Shown piece by piece: positions 9,259 to 18,184 of a DNA stretch of 64,000 nt. Under the pieces are notes generated by a model. The model worked only from the letters and a program-made list of their open reading frames with translations. It was not told the DNA's origin and made no database searches. The DNA comes from Actinomadura chibensis NBRC 106107. GTDB lineage: Bacteria > Actinomycetota > Actinomycetes > Streptosporangiales > Streptosporangiaceae. The stretch covers positions 105,208-169,207 of the forward strand of contig NZ_BCQP01000012.1 in the NCBI RefSeq assembly GCF_001552135.1. Direction: 5' to 3'. Position numbers and translations under genes: made by a program. Position 1 is the first letter of the stretch; every line of letters begins with the position of its first letter.

Positions 9259-10928
9259 CCTCGGTGGTGACCGCCGGGGGGATCTCGGTCACCATCCGCG
9301 GCGCCGTCGTCGACGAGAGCGAGGCGGTCCTCGACCGCCTCGTCTCCGACGGCGTGCCGGGCTCGCTGGCGTCCGGCAACGCCAAGCTGTGGGGGCCGGA
9401 CGCGGCCCCGCTCGCCGCCCGCCGGCTCGGCTGGCTCGACCTGCCGGAGACCGCGCGGCCGGTGGCGGCCCGGCTGGCCGAGGCTGCGGCCGACGCCCGC
9501 GCCGCCGGGCTCGACCGGATCGTGCTCGCCGGGGCGGGCGGCCCCGCCCTCGCCGCCGAGGCGATGTTCCGCACGGCGGGCGGGCGGGACGCGACGGGCG
9601 TGGAACTGGTCGTCCTCGACACGGCCGACCCGCACGAGGTGGGCGGCGTCCTCGCCGCCGGGGTCGACCGGACGATCGTGGTCGTCGTCGGGGAGAGCCC
9701 CGAGGCCGACGCCCTGCACCGGGTCTTCGCCCACGCGTTCGGCGGCACCGGGCTGAGCGCCGCCGAGCAGGCGCTGCGGTTCGTCGTCGTCGCCGACGAG
9801 GGCTCGGAGCCGGAGCGGGCGGCCCGCGCCGCGGGCCACCACCTCGTCGTCGCCGAGCCGGGCACCGACGGGCGCTTCGGCGCGCTCGGCGCGCGCGGGC
9901 TCGTCCCGGCGGCGCTCGCGGGCGTCGACGTGGCCGGGCTGCTCGACGAGGCGTCCCGGCTGGCGGGCGTGCTGCGCCAGCCCTACGACAACCCGGCGCT
10001 GGCGCTCGGCGCGGTGCTCGCCTCGTCCGCGCTCGGCGCCCGCGACAAGCTGGTGATCGCCGACCACGGCTCCGGGCTGGACGGCCTGTCCGGGTGGATG
10101 GAGCAGCTCGTCGCCGGGGCGCTCGGCAAGGACGGCCGGGGCCTGCTGCCCGTGGTCGTGGAGAGCGTCGACGCGCCCGGCTTCGAGCTGACCGGCGACC
10201 TGCGCCGGGTCATCCTCGGCCGCCGCCCGGACGAGCCCGGCCCCGGCCGCGAGGCCGGGGTGAGCGTCGCGGGCCCGCTCGGCGCGCAGTTCCTGCTCTG
10301 GGAGTACGCGGTCGCGGTGGCGTGCCGGGTGGTCGGCGTGAACCCGTTCGACGAGCCGGACGCCGACGCGTCCCGGCAGGCCGCGGCGGCCCTGCTCCGC
10401 TCGGAGGAGGGCGCGGCGCCCACGGTGGTGACGCGTCCGCCCGAGCTGGTGTCGGGCGCGGTGGAGGTGCACGCCCCGGAGGGCGCGCTGCGCGGCGCGC
10501 GGACGCTCACCGAGGCGCTCGACGCGGTCCTCGACGACGTCCCCGACGGCGGCTACCTCGCGGTGCAGGCGTTCCTCGACCGGACCGGCGACGCGGCGGC
10601 GGCCGGGCTGCGGCCGCTGCTCGCGGCGCGCGGCGGCAAGCTCCGCCGCGATCCGGCGCCGGTGACGTTCGGCTGGGGTCCGCGGTCCCTGCACGCGGCG
10701 GGCCAGTACCACAAGGGCGGCCCGGCGAACGGCGCGTTCCTCCAGGTGACGGGAGCCGTGGTGGACGATGTCCCGGTGCCGGGACGGCCCTACACGCTCG
10801 GCGAGCTGGAGCTCGCGCAGGCGTTCGGCGACCTGCGGACGGTGCGGTCGCTCGGGCGTCCGGCCGTCCGGCTGCACCTGCGCGACCGGGCGGAGGGGCT
10901 CGCCCAGCTCACCGAGGCGCTCGCCTGA
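9255..10928 (+). CDS. pgi: Glucose-6-phosphate isomerase-like protein 1 (SIS-fold PGI family)
   Basis: A 557-residue protein resembling the PGI half of transaldolase/PGI-type enzymes, which interconvert glucose and fructose 6-phosphates. Recognisable blocks: [10 protein letters not shown] (94-103), [16 protein letters not shown] (206-221), [20 protein letters not shown] (281-300) followed by a glutamate at 303, [20 protein letters not shown] (349-368) and [19 protein letters not shown] with H486-K487. The first sugar-phosphate loop, normally SKSGTT-like, has become VGESPEAD, which is unusual. It is the best-preserved of three tandem paralogs for the catalytic His/Lys and NPFD blocks. The start GTG overlaps the tal stop. 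Likely PGI, but activity with the altered loop is uncertain. Confidence 0.82.
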   Translation: MTSVVTAGGISVTIRGAVVDESEAVLDRLVSDGVPGSLASGNAKLWGPDAAPLAARRLGWLDLPETARPVAARLAEAAADARAAGLDRIVLAGAGGPALAAEAMFRTAGGRDATGVELVVLDTADPHEVGGVLAAGVDRTIVVVVGESPEADALHRVFAHAFGGTGLSAAEQALRFVVVADEGSEPERAARAAGHHLVVAEPGTDGRFGALGARGLVPAALAGVDVAGLLDEASRLAGVLRQPYDNPALALGAVLASSALGARDKLVIADHGSGLDGLSGWMEQLVAGALGKDGRGLLPVVVESVDAPGFELTGDLRRVILGRRPDEPGPGREAGVSVAGPLGAQFLLWEYAVAVACRVVGVNPFDEPDADASRQAAAALLRSEEGAAPTVVTRPPELVSGAVEVHAPEGALRGARTLTEALDAVLDDVPDGGYLAVQAFLDRTGDAAAAGLRPLLAARGGKLRRDPAPVTFGWGPRSLHAAGQYHKGGPANGAFLQVTGAVVDDVPVPGRPYTLGELELAQAFGDLRTVRSLGRPAVRLHLRDRAEGLAQLTEALA

Positions 10929-11065
10929 CCAGCCCCCCCCGACACCCGGACGAGTCGGGACGGAACGGGCGGGACGCAGGGCGACGACCCGAACCCGAAT
11001 CGCGACGAAGAAGATCGACGGAGATGGTCGCCAATGCCCTTTCTCTCCTGAAACGATGGGGACGG

Positions 11066-11071
11066 GAGGAG
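11066..11071 (+). promoter_or_regulatory. Ribosome binding site of the second PGI-like gene
   Basis: GGAGGA(G) lies 4-5 nt before the GTG at 11076 and fixes that start. The 147 bp between the first and second paralogs (10929-11075) otherwise holds a run of eight C at 10933-10940 and no recognisable gene or terminator. Confidence 0.7.
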
Positions 11072-11075
11072 AACG

Positions 11076-12736
11076 GTGTCCGGATTCGACGTACTGACGC
11101 GCGGCGACGTGCTCGACTCGGCGCTGCAGGCGAGGGACTACCTCGTGAGCTGCGGCGTCCCGGGCGCGCTGGCCGCGAAGGACCCCCGGCTGTGGGGGCG
11201 CCGCGCGGTCGACCACAGCAGGCTCGGCTGGCTCGACCTGCCGTTCGCCTCCCGCGGCCTGCTGAGCCAGGTGGACGCCCTGGTCGCGGAGGCGCGCTAC
11301 TCGGGCCTCGACCACATCGTGCTGATCGGCGTCGGCGCGGAGACCCTCGCCGCGCAGGCGATCGTGGAGTCGCACGCGGCCGCCGCCGGGGACGACCGCC
11401 CGGCGGGCGGCCTCACCGTCCTCGACGGCAGCGACACCGCCGCGCTCGCGTTCGCGCTGGAGCGCCTCGACCGGACGCTCGTCGTGCTCGCCAGCAAGGC
11501 GGGCGTGTCGCTGGAGGGCGACGCCTACCGCCGGATCTTCGCCGCCGCGTTCCGGGAGCGGGGCCTGTCGGAGCGGGAGATCGCGTCCCGGTTCCTCGTG
11601 ATCACCGACCACGGCAGCCCGCTGCACGACTTCGCCCGGCAGTGCGGCTACCGGATCGGGCTGACCGACCCCTACCTGCCCGGCCACTACGGCGCGCTGT
11701 CGGCGTACGGGCTCGTCCCGGCGGTGCTCGCGGGCGCGGACGCCGAACGGCTGCTGGAGGAGGCGGCCTCGCTCGTCCCGTCGCTCGGCAAGGACGAGGA
11801 CAACCCCGGGCTGCTGCTCGGCGCGGTCCTCGGCGGCTGCGCGCAGCAGGCCCCGGGCGGCCTCGCCCGCGACAAGGTGCTGCTGCGCGGCCCCGGCGCG
11901 CTGACCGCCTGGATCTCCCAGCTCCTCGCGGTCGGCACCGGCAAGCGGGGCCGCGGCGTGGTGGTGTTCGAGCCGCCGGGCGGGCGCGGCGAGTTCCCCG
12001 ACGTGCACGGCGTGGCGATCAACCCGCGGTCGGCGGCCGACGAGGACGCCGACACCTCGGTGTGGGCGCCGCTCGGCGCGCAGTTCCTGATGTGGGAGTA
12101 CGCGACGGCGGTCGCCGGGTGGCTGCTCGGGGTGAACCCGTTCGAGGCGGGCAGCGCGGTCGTCCAGGAGGCGGAGGACGACGCGGCCACGCTGCTGCGC
12201 GCGCCGGGCGGGACGGCGCTGACCGCCGAGCGCCCGGTGTACGTGGAGGACGGCATCGAGGTGCACGCCGACTTCCCGTGGCCGCCGGGCGCGGAGCTGA
12301 TGACCGTCCTCGGCGGGCTGGTCGCGTCGGTGCCGTCGGACGGGTATCTGTCCGTCATGTCGTATCTGTCGGGAGACTTCTCGGGGCGCTACCTCGCGCC
12401 GTCGCTGGCCCGCGCGTCGGGCCGCCCGGTCGTCTACGGGCCGGGCCCCGCCTTCCCGCACGCGACTGGACCGGTGCACAAGGACGGCCCCGGCAACGGC
12501 GCGTTCCTCATCATCACCGGCGACCCGGCGCCCGGCGACGCGCTCGCCGCGCACCCCGTCCCGGGGCGCCCGTACAGCCTGGCGGAGCTGCAGGTGGCGC
12601 GGGCCCTCGGCGAGCTGCGGGCGCTGCGCGAGCGGCGGCTCCCGGTGATCAGGCTGCACCTGCGCGACCCGGTGGAGGGCGCCGGACGGCTCACCGAGGC
12701 GGTACGGGCGGTCGCGGGGGCGCGCAGGCCGCGTGA
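11076..12736 (+). CDS. PGI-like protein 2 (SIS fold), apparent 3' frameshift
   Basis: Second of three tandem PGI-family paralogs, about 553 residues if the frameshift is corrected. It keeps the SIS phosphate loop lost in copy 1 (SKAGVS, S140-K141) and GHYGALSAYGLVPAVLAG. It also has GTGKRGRGVVVFE, LGAQFLMWEYATAVAGWLLGVNPFE (NPFD altered to NPFEAGS) and PHATGPVHKDGPGNGAFLI with H468-K469. As written, the frame has no stop at the expected end and stays open to 14171, reading through copy 3 as Arg/Pro-rich nonsense. One extra G in the G5 run at 12716-12720 would give a TGA at 12734-12736, overlapping the GTG of copy 3 by 4 nt like the neighbouring junctions. The function may be structural or regulatory rather than PGI. 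Confidence 0.7.
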
Positions 12737-14463
12737 CGTTCAGCGCCGTCGTCTCGGGGGAGACGGCCATCACCGCCCGCGGACCGCTGCGGGCGGCCGC
12801 CGAGCGGGTGCTCGGCCGGTTGTGGATCGACCAGGTGCCGGTCCGGCTCGCGTCGGAGGACGCGTCGCTGTGGCCGTCCGCCGGCGCCGCCGCGCTGGAG
12901 GGCCGGGACCTGTGCTGGCCCGGGCAGCCGGGGCCGGGGCGCGCCGTCCTGGACCGTGCCGGGGAGCTGCGCGACCGGGCCCGCGCGGACGGGCTGACCG
13001 AGGTCGTGCTGCTCGGCGACGGCGCCCCGGCCCGCGCCGCCGAGCTGATCGTCGCGTCCCGGCGGCGCCCCGTGCCCGACGGCGGCGAGCCCGGCGGCGA
13101 GCCCGCCGACCCGGCGCTCACCCTGCTCGACGGCCCCGAGCCGGGCCCGCTGCTCCGCCTGCGGGACGACCCCGACCGGCTCGCCCGGACGATGGTCGTG
13201 GTGACCGCCGACGACCCCGCCACCGGGGCGCTGCGCGAGGTCCTCGGCGGGATGCTCGGCGGCCTCGGCCTCTCCCCCGCCGACGTCGCGCGGCGGATCG
13301 TCACGGTCGCCGAGCCGGGCGCGGCGGCGGCCAAGCTCGCCGCGGAGGAGGGGCGCCCGCTGGTCGAGGCGCCCGCGCCGACCCCGTTCGGCGCGCTGTC
13401 CCCGTACGCGCTGGTGCCCGCCGCGCTCGCCGGGGCGGACGTCGCCGCGCTGCTCGGCGACGCGACCGCCGTTCTCCCGGCGCTGACCCGGCCGGAGCAC
13501 AACCCGGGGCTCGTCCTCGGCGCGATCCTCGGCGGCGCGGCCCGCGCCGGGCGCCGGACCGCCGTGCTCGGCGGCTACCCGGCCGAGCCGCCCGGCCTCG
13601 CCGGGTGGGCGGCGCCGCTGCTGGCGGAGGCGACCGGCGGGCGGCTGACCCCGGTCGTCCAGGACGGCGGGCTCCCGCTCGCGCCCGCGGGCGACCTGTT
13701 CCTCGTGACGTTCGGCGGCCGTCCGCGCCAGGACGACGCCACCGTCACCGGCCCGCTCGCCGCCCAGCTCGTCGTGTGGGAGTACGCCGCGGCCGTCGCC
13801 GCGTACCTGCTCGGCGCCGACCCGATGGCGCCGCGCGCCGCCCCCGCCCCCGCCCCCGCCCCGAGCACGCTCGACGACGGGACGGGCGGGCCGCTGTTCG
13901 CCGACGGCGCGCCGGACCGGGCCGTCGAGGCGCACACGACCGTCCCCGAACTCGCGGCGGCGGGCACGCTGCCCGCGCTCATGGCCGCGCTGGCCGCGCT
14001 GGCGGCCGAGGCGGGTCCGGGCGGGCGCCTGGCGATCCGCGCCTACCTCGATCCGGACGAGGCGCGCGGGCAGGGCGCGCAGGTCCGCAGGCTGGCCGCG
14101 CTGCTCGCGGCGCGCAGCGGCCGCCCGGTGACGGTCGGCTGGGGCGCGCGGCGGCCCGCGATCGGGAATGATCAACCGGACGGGTGCGTATACCTGATGG
14201 TGACCGGGAACGTGGACCGCGACGTGCCGGTCCCGGGACGGGGGCACCGGCTCGGGACGCTGCGGCTGGCCCGGGCGCTCGGGGACGTCCGCGACGCGCG
14301 CGCCGCCGGCCGCCCGGTGCTGCGGCTGCACCTGCGGAACCGGTGGGCGGGGCTCGCCCGCCTCCTCGCCGCCGCGCGCGAGCCGGAGCCCGGCGCCGGA
14401 CCGGACGGGGATCCGGGCACGCGACCGAACACCGGATGGGGAACCGGATGGGACACGGGATGA
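12733..14463 (+). CDS. PGI-like protein 3, catalytic motifs lost
   Basis: A 576-residue third paralog. The overall order of blocks is kept: [67 protein letters not shown], and the end blocks VPVPGRGHRLGTLRLARALGD and RLHLRN. The catalytic elements are gone: the SIS loop reads VTADDPATGAL, NPFD is replaced by DPMA, and the His-Lys block is reduced to AIGNDQPDGCVYLMVTG. It has a Pro/Ala insert near residue 375 and a Gly/Thr/Trp-rich tail. It is probably not an isomerase. The GTG start and the context place it in the same operon, 259 bp before zwf. Homology is clear; the role is unknown. Confidence 0.65.
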   Translation: MTFSAVVSGETAITARGPLRAAAERVLGRLWIDQVPVRLASEDASLWPSAGAAALEGRDLCWPGQPGPGRAVLDRAGELRDRARADGLTEVVLLGDGAPARAAELIVASRRRPVPDGGEPGGEPADPALTLLDGPEPGPLLRLRDDPDRLARTMVVVTADDPATGALREVLGGMLGGLGLSPADVARRIVTVAEPGAAAAKLAAEEGRPLVEAPAPTPFGALSPYALVPAALAGADVAALLGDATAVLPALTRPEHNPGLVLGAILGGAARAGRRTAVLGGYPAEPPGLAGWAAPLLAEATGGRLTPVVQDGGLPLAPAGDLFLVTFGGRPRQDDATVTGPLAAQLVVWEYAAAVAAYLLGADPMAPRAAPAPAPAPSTLDDGTGGPLFADGAPDRAVEAHTTVPELAAAGTLPALMAALAALAAEAGPGGRLAIRAYLDPDEARGQGAQVRRLAALLAARSGRPVTVGWGARRPAIGNDQPDGCVYLMVTGNVDRDVPVPGRGHRLGTLRLARALGDVRDARAAGRPVLRLHLRNRWAGLARLLAAAREPEPGAGPDGDPGTRPNTGWGTGWDTG

Positions 14464-14722
14464 GCGCGGCGCCCCCGCGGGCGCGTACCCGTGGACGTCC
14501 CGGCGCCGCCCCCGGCGGCCCGGGACCGGGACCGGAGATGTGGCCACCGAAGAACGTGCGGAGAGGGCAGGATGCTTGCAGGACCAGGACGACAGGGCGC
14601 CGCGCGCCCGGCCGGGCGCGCGGCCGGACGGCCGGACAGGCCCCGATGACCGCAGCGAAGCGAGGATCTTCGGGCCGCCGTCCCGGGGGCCCGGGGGAAG
14701 CCCCGAGGAAAGGTAGAGCCAC
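14464..14722 (+). promoter_or_regulatory. 259-bp gap before zwf with a 26-bp perfect palindrome
   Basis: No gene is seen. A perfect inverted repeat at 14599-14624 (left arm GCCGCGCGCCCGG, right arm its reverse complement) could form a very stable hairpin or be an operator. CAGGAT near 14570 could be a -10 box for an internal zwf promoter. GAGGAAAGG before 14715 is the likely zwf ribosome binding site. Confidence 0.45.
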
Positions 14723-16249
14723 GTGACCGACCCAGCCAATCCGCTCCGCGATCCCCGCGACAAGCGCCTGCCGCGGGTCGCCGGCCCGTGCGTGCTCGTG
14801 CTGTTCGGCGTCACCGGCGACCTGTCGCGCAAGAAGCTGCTCCCGGCGATCTACGACCTGGCGAACCGCGGACTGCTCCCGCCCGGCTTCTCCCTCGTCG
14901 GGTTCGCCCGCCGCGACTGGGAGAACGAGGACTTCCGCCAGATCGCCTACGACGCCGTCAAGGCGCACGCCCGCACGCCGTTCCGCGAGGACGTCTGGAC
15001 GCACCTGTCCGAGGGCATGCACTTCGTCCCCGGCGAGTTCGGCGACCCGGGCGCGTTCGACGCGCTGTCCATGGCGGTCAAGGAGCTGGACGAGAGCCGC
15101 GGCACCGGCGGCAACTACGCCTTCTACCTGTCGATCCCGCCGAAGGCGTTCCCGCTCGTCGTCGAGCAGCTGCAGCGCAGCGGGCTGGCCGAGCGCCGGG
15201 AGGGGTCCTGGCGGCGGGTCGTGATCGAGAAGCCGTTCGGCCGCGACCTGCGCACCGCCCAGGAGCTGAACGACACCGTCCACCGCGTCTTCCCCGAGGA
15301 GTCGATCTTCCGGATCGACCACTACCTCGGCAAGGAGACCGTGCAGAACATCCTGGCGCTGCGGTTCGCGAACTCGATGTTCGAGCCGATCTGGAACCGG
15401 TCGTTCGTCGACCACGTGCAGATCACCATGGCCGAGGACATCGGGATCGGCGGCCGGGCCGGGTACTACGACGGGATCGGCGCGGCCCGCGACGTCATCC
15501 AGAACCACCTGCTGCAACTGCTGGCGCTGACCGCGATGGAGGAGCCGACGTCGTTCAGCGCGGAGGCCGTCCGCGCGGAGAAGGCGAAGATCCTGTCGGC
15601 GGTGCGGGTGCCGGGCGACCTGACCGCGTCCACGGCGCGCGGGCAGTACGCGGCGGGCTGGCAGGGCGGCGTGAACGTGCGCGGCTACCTGGAGGAGGAC
15701 GGCATCCCCGCCGACTCCCGCACCGAGACCTACGCCGCGGTGAAGCTGGAGATCGACAACCGGCGCTGGGCGGGCGTCCCGTTCTACCTGCGCACCGGCA
15801 AGCGGCTGAGCCGCCGGGTGACGGAGGTGGCGATGGTGTTCCAGCAGGCGCCGCACCTGCCGTTCTCCGAGACCGACACCGAGGAGCTCGGGCAGAACGC
15901 CCTGGTGATGCGGGTGCAGCCGGACGAGGGCATCACGGTCAGGTTCGGCTCGAAGGTGCCCGGCACGTCGATGGAGATCCGCGACGTCAACATGGACTTC
16001 GCCTACGGCGAGTCGTTCACCGAGACCTCCCCCGAGGCGTACGAGCGGCTGCTGCTGGACGTCCTGATCGGCGACCCCCCGCTGTTCCCGCGCCAGGAGG
16101 AGGTCGAGCTGTCCTGGGAGATCCTCGACCCGATCGAGGAGTTCTGGGCGAGCCGGGGCGGCCTCGACCAGTACAAGTCCGGCGGATACGGGCCCGACAG
16201 CGCCGACGAGCTGATGGCGCGCGACGGGCGCACCTGGAGGCGGCTCTGA
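14723..16249 (+). CDS. zwf: Glucose-6-phosphate 1-dehydrogenase
   Basis: A 508-residue enzyme of normal length that oxidises glucose 6-phosphate to 6-phosphogluconolactone with reduction of NAD(P). The Rossmann motif LFGVTGDLSRKKLLPAIYDL is near residue 30. The active-site motif RIDHYLGKETVQNIL is near residue 200. EKPFGRDL and the GVPFYLRTGKRL block are also present. The GTG at 14723 follows a purine-rich AAGGTAGAG. It overlaps opcA by one base (TGATG) and heads the oxidative part of the operon. In actinobacteria Zwf activity depends on OpcA, encoded next. Confidence 0.97.
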   Translation: MTDPANPLRDPRDKRLPRVAGPCVLVLFGVTGDLSRKKLLPAIYDLANRGLLPPGFSLVGFARRDWENEDFRQIAYDAVKAHARTPFREDVWTHLSEGMHFVPGEFGDPGAFDALSMAVKELDESRGTGGNYAFYLSIPPKAFPLVVEQLQRSGLAERREGSWRRVVIEKPFGRDLRTAQELNDTVHRVFPEESIFRIDHYLGKETVQNILALRFANSMFEPIWNRSFVDHVQITMAEDIGIGGRAGYYDGIGAARDVIQNHLLQLLALTAMEEPTSFSAEAVRAEKAKILSAVRVPGDLTASTARGQYAAGWQGGVNVRGYLEEDGIPADSRTETYAAVKLEIDNRRWAGVPFYLRTGKRLSRRVTEVAMVFQQAPHLPFSETDTEELGQNALVMRVQPDEGITVRFGSKVPGTSMEIRDVNMDFAYGESFTETSPEAYERLLLDVLIGDPPLFPRQEEVELSWEILDPIEEFWASRGGLDQYKSGGYGPDSADELMARDGRTWRRL

Positions 16250-17331
16250 TGAACATCGACCTCACCGGCACGACGACCCGGCAGATCCAGGACGCGCTGA
16301 CGCAGTCCCGGCACCTGATGGGCGGCCCGGCCGTCGGCATGGTGCTCACGCTGATCATCGTGACCGACGAGTCGGCGCAGTACGACGCGGTGCGGGCGGC
16401 GACGGAGGCGGCGCGCGAGCACCCCTGCCGGGTGCTGACCGTCATCTCCCGCGACCCGCGCGGCGCGACGTCCCGGCTGGACGCCGAGATCCGGATGGGC
16501 GAGACCGGCCCCGGCGAGACGGTGCTGCTGCGCATGTACGGGCCGCTCGCCGAGCACGCCGACTCGGTCGTCGTCCCGCTGCTGATGCCGGACACCCCGG
16601 TCGTGACGTGGTGGCCGGGCGGCAAGGTGCCGAAGGCGCCCGCGAAGGACTCGCTCGGCCGCCTCGCGCAGCGCCGGGTGACCGACTCCTACGCGGCCCG
16701 CGACCGGCTCGGCACGCTGGCCCAGCTCGCGGAGGGCTACCGGCCCGGCGACACCGACTTCACCTGGACGCGGCTGACGTCCTGGCGGTCGCTGCTCGCC
16801 GCCGCGCTCGACCAGGACCACGAGGACATCGTCGCGGGCGAGGTGGCGGCGGAGCCGGACAGCCCGAGCGCGGAGCTGCTCGCGGCGTGGCTGTCGATCC
16901 GGCTCGGCGTCCCGATCTCCCGCGCGGTGTCGGAGGGGCCGGGGCTCACCGGTGTGACGCTGACGACGACGGCCGGGGACATCGTCGTCCACCGGCCGGA
17001 CGGGCGGGTCGCGACGCTGTGCCGTCCGGGGCAGCCCGACCGGCAGGTGGCGCTGATGCGGCGGCCGATGGCCGAGCTGCTGGCCGAGGAGCTGCGCCGG
17101 CTCGACCCGGACGAGGTGTACCGGGAGGCCGCGGCCCGCTTCGCCAAGGACCTCGCGGGCGGGACGACCCGCGAGGGCGTCGCGAGCGACCCGGTGTCGG
17201 CGACGGCGGAGGCGGCGAGGACCGGCCCCGCCAGGCGCGAGGCCGCCGACCGCGAGGCCGCCGGGCAGAACGCCGCCGGGGACGGCGCCGCGGGCCAGGG
17301 CGAGGGCGCGGACGGATCGGGGGACGCGTGA
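16249..17331 (+). CDS. opcA: Glucose-6-phosphate dehydrogenase assembly protein OpcA
   Basis: A 360-residue OpcA-family protein, an allosteric activator/assembly factor that binds Zwf. Recognisable blocks are NIDLTGTTTRQIQDAL at the N-terminus, RVLTVISRDP, SVVVPLLMPDTPVVTWWPG and ARDRLGTLAQLAEGYRPGDTDFTWTRLTSWR, all characteristic. The last 50 residues form an Ala/Gly/Glu-rich tail that is unlikely to be part of the fold. Its ATG overlaps the zwf stop and its TGA overlaps the GTG of pgl, so zwf-opcA-pgl are translationally coupled. Confidence 0.94.
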   Translation: MNIDLTGTTTRQIQDALTQSRHLMGGPAVGMVLTLIIVTDESAQYDAVRAATEAAREHPCRVLTVISRDPRGATSRLDAEIRMGETGPGETVLLRMYGPLAEHADSVVVPLLMPDTPVVTWWPGGKVPKAPAKDSLGRLAQRRVTDSYAARDRLGTLAQLAEGYRPGDTDFTWTRLTSWRSLLAAALDQDHEDIVAGEVAAEPDSPSAELLAAWLSIRLGVPISRAVSEGPGLTGVTLTTTAGDIVVHRPDGRVATLCRPGQPDRQVALMRRPMAELLAEELRRLDPDEVYREAAARFAKDLAGGTTREGVASDPVSATAEAARTGPARREAADREAAGQNAAGDGAAGQGEGADGSGDA

Positions 17332-18083
17332 CTCCCCCGTCCGTCCTCGTCCACCGCGACCAGGAGGTGCTCGCCGCCGCGGCGGCGGCGCGGCTGGTCA
17401 CCCGGATCGCCGACGCGCAGGCCGCGCGGGGCGCGGCGTCGGTCGCGCTGACCGGCGGCGGCGTCGGCACGGCGGTCCTCGCCGCCGTCGCCTCGTCCGG
17501 CGCGCGCGACGCGGTCGACTGGGCGCGCCTCGACGTCTGGTGGGGCGACGAGCGGTTCCTGCCCACCGGCGACCCGGAGCGCAACGAGACCGGGGCGCGG
17601 GCGGCGCTGCTCGACCACGTCCCGGTCGACCCGGCGCGGGTGCACGCGATGCCCGCGCCCGGCGGCCCGGACGGCGACGACCCCGAGGCGGGCGCCGCCC
17701 GGTACGGCGCCGAGCTGGCGGCGGCCGGGGGCCGGTTCGACGTGGTGCTGCTCGGCGTCGGCCCGGACGCGCACGTCGCCTCGCTGTTCCCGCACATGCC
17801 GGGCCTGCGCGCGGACGCGCCCGCGGTGGCCGTGCGCGGCGCGCCGAAGCCGCCCCCGACCCGCGTCTCGCTCACGTTCGGGACGCTCAACTCCGCCGAC
17901 GAGGTGTGGGTGCTCGCGGCCGGGGAGTCGAAGGCGGAGGCGGTGCGGCTCGGCCTGTCGGGCGCGGACGTCGCCGAGGCGCCCGTGGCCGGGGTGCGCG
18001 GCCGCGACCGCACGCTGTTCCTGGTGGACCGGTCCGCCGCCGCGAAGCTCCCGCCGGGGGCCGACACGTCTGGGCCGCCCTGA
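17328..18083 (+). CDS. pgl: 6-phosphogluconolactonase
   Basis: A 251-residue 6-phosphogluconolactonase (glucosamine-6-phosphate isomerase/6PGL superfamily), hydrolysing the lactone made by Zwf. Motifs seen are SVALTGGGVGTAVL, VWWGDERFLPTGDPERNE and FDVVLLGVGPDAHVASLFP, the last a slight variant of the usual GMGxDGHTASLFP with Ala in place of Gly. The GTG at 17328 overlaps the opcA TGA by 4 nt. It is the last gene of the cluster; the next gene starts about 100 bp downstream with its own ribosome binding site. Confidence 0.93.
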   Translation: MTPPSVLVHRDQEVLAAAAAARLVTRIADAQAARGAASVALTGGGVGTAVLAAVASSGARDAVDWARLDVWWGDERFLPTGDPERNETGARAALLDHVPVDPARVHAMPAPGGPDGDDPEAGAARYGAELAAAGGRFDVVLLGVGPDAHVASLFPHMPGLRADAPAVAVRGAPKPPPTRVSLTFGTLNSADEVWVLAAGESKAEAVRLGLSGADVAEAPVAGVRGRDRTLFLVDRSAAAKLPPGADTSGPP

Positions 18084-18184
18084 CCTGGGAGAAACAGAAC
18101 AAAGCCCGCACTTTCGAATGTCTTCGGCAAAACCGTGCATACCCTGACGAAGGGAATGCACGTCGAGCGTGAGGAGTGTGCCCA

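Noticed and set aside
10933..10940. Run of eight C after the first PGI-like gene as a possible frameshift site
   Set aside because: It lies after the stop codon in non-coding DNA, so it cannot alter the protein.
9141..13502. Open frame of more than 1,400 codons antisense to the PGI-like genes
   Set aside because: It is Arg/Pro/Ala/Ser-rich, matches no family and mirrors third-position GC bias of the genes on the other strand.
12737..14171. Extension of PGI-like copy 2 to a 1,031-residue fusion protein
   Set aside because: After residue 548 the translation is low-complexity Arg/Gly/Pro/Ala and is only the out-of-frame reading of copy 3.
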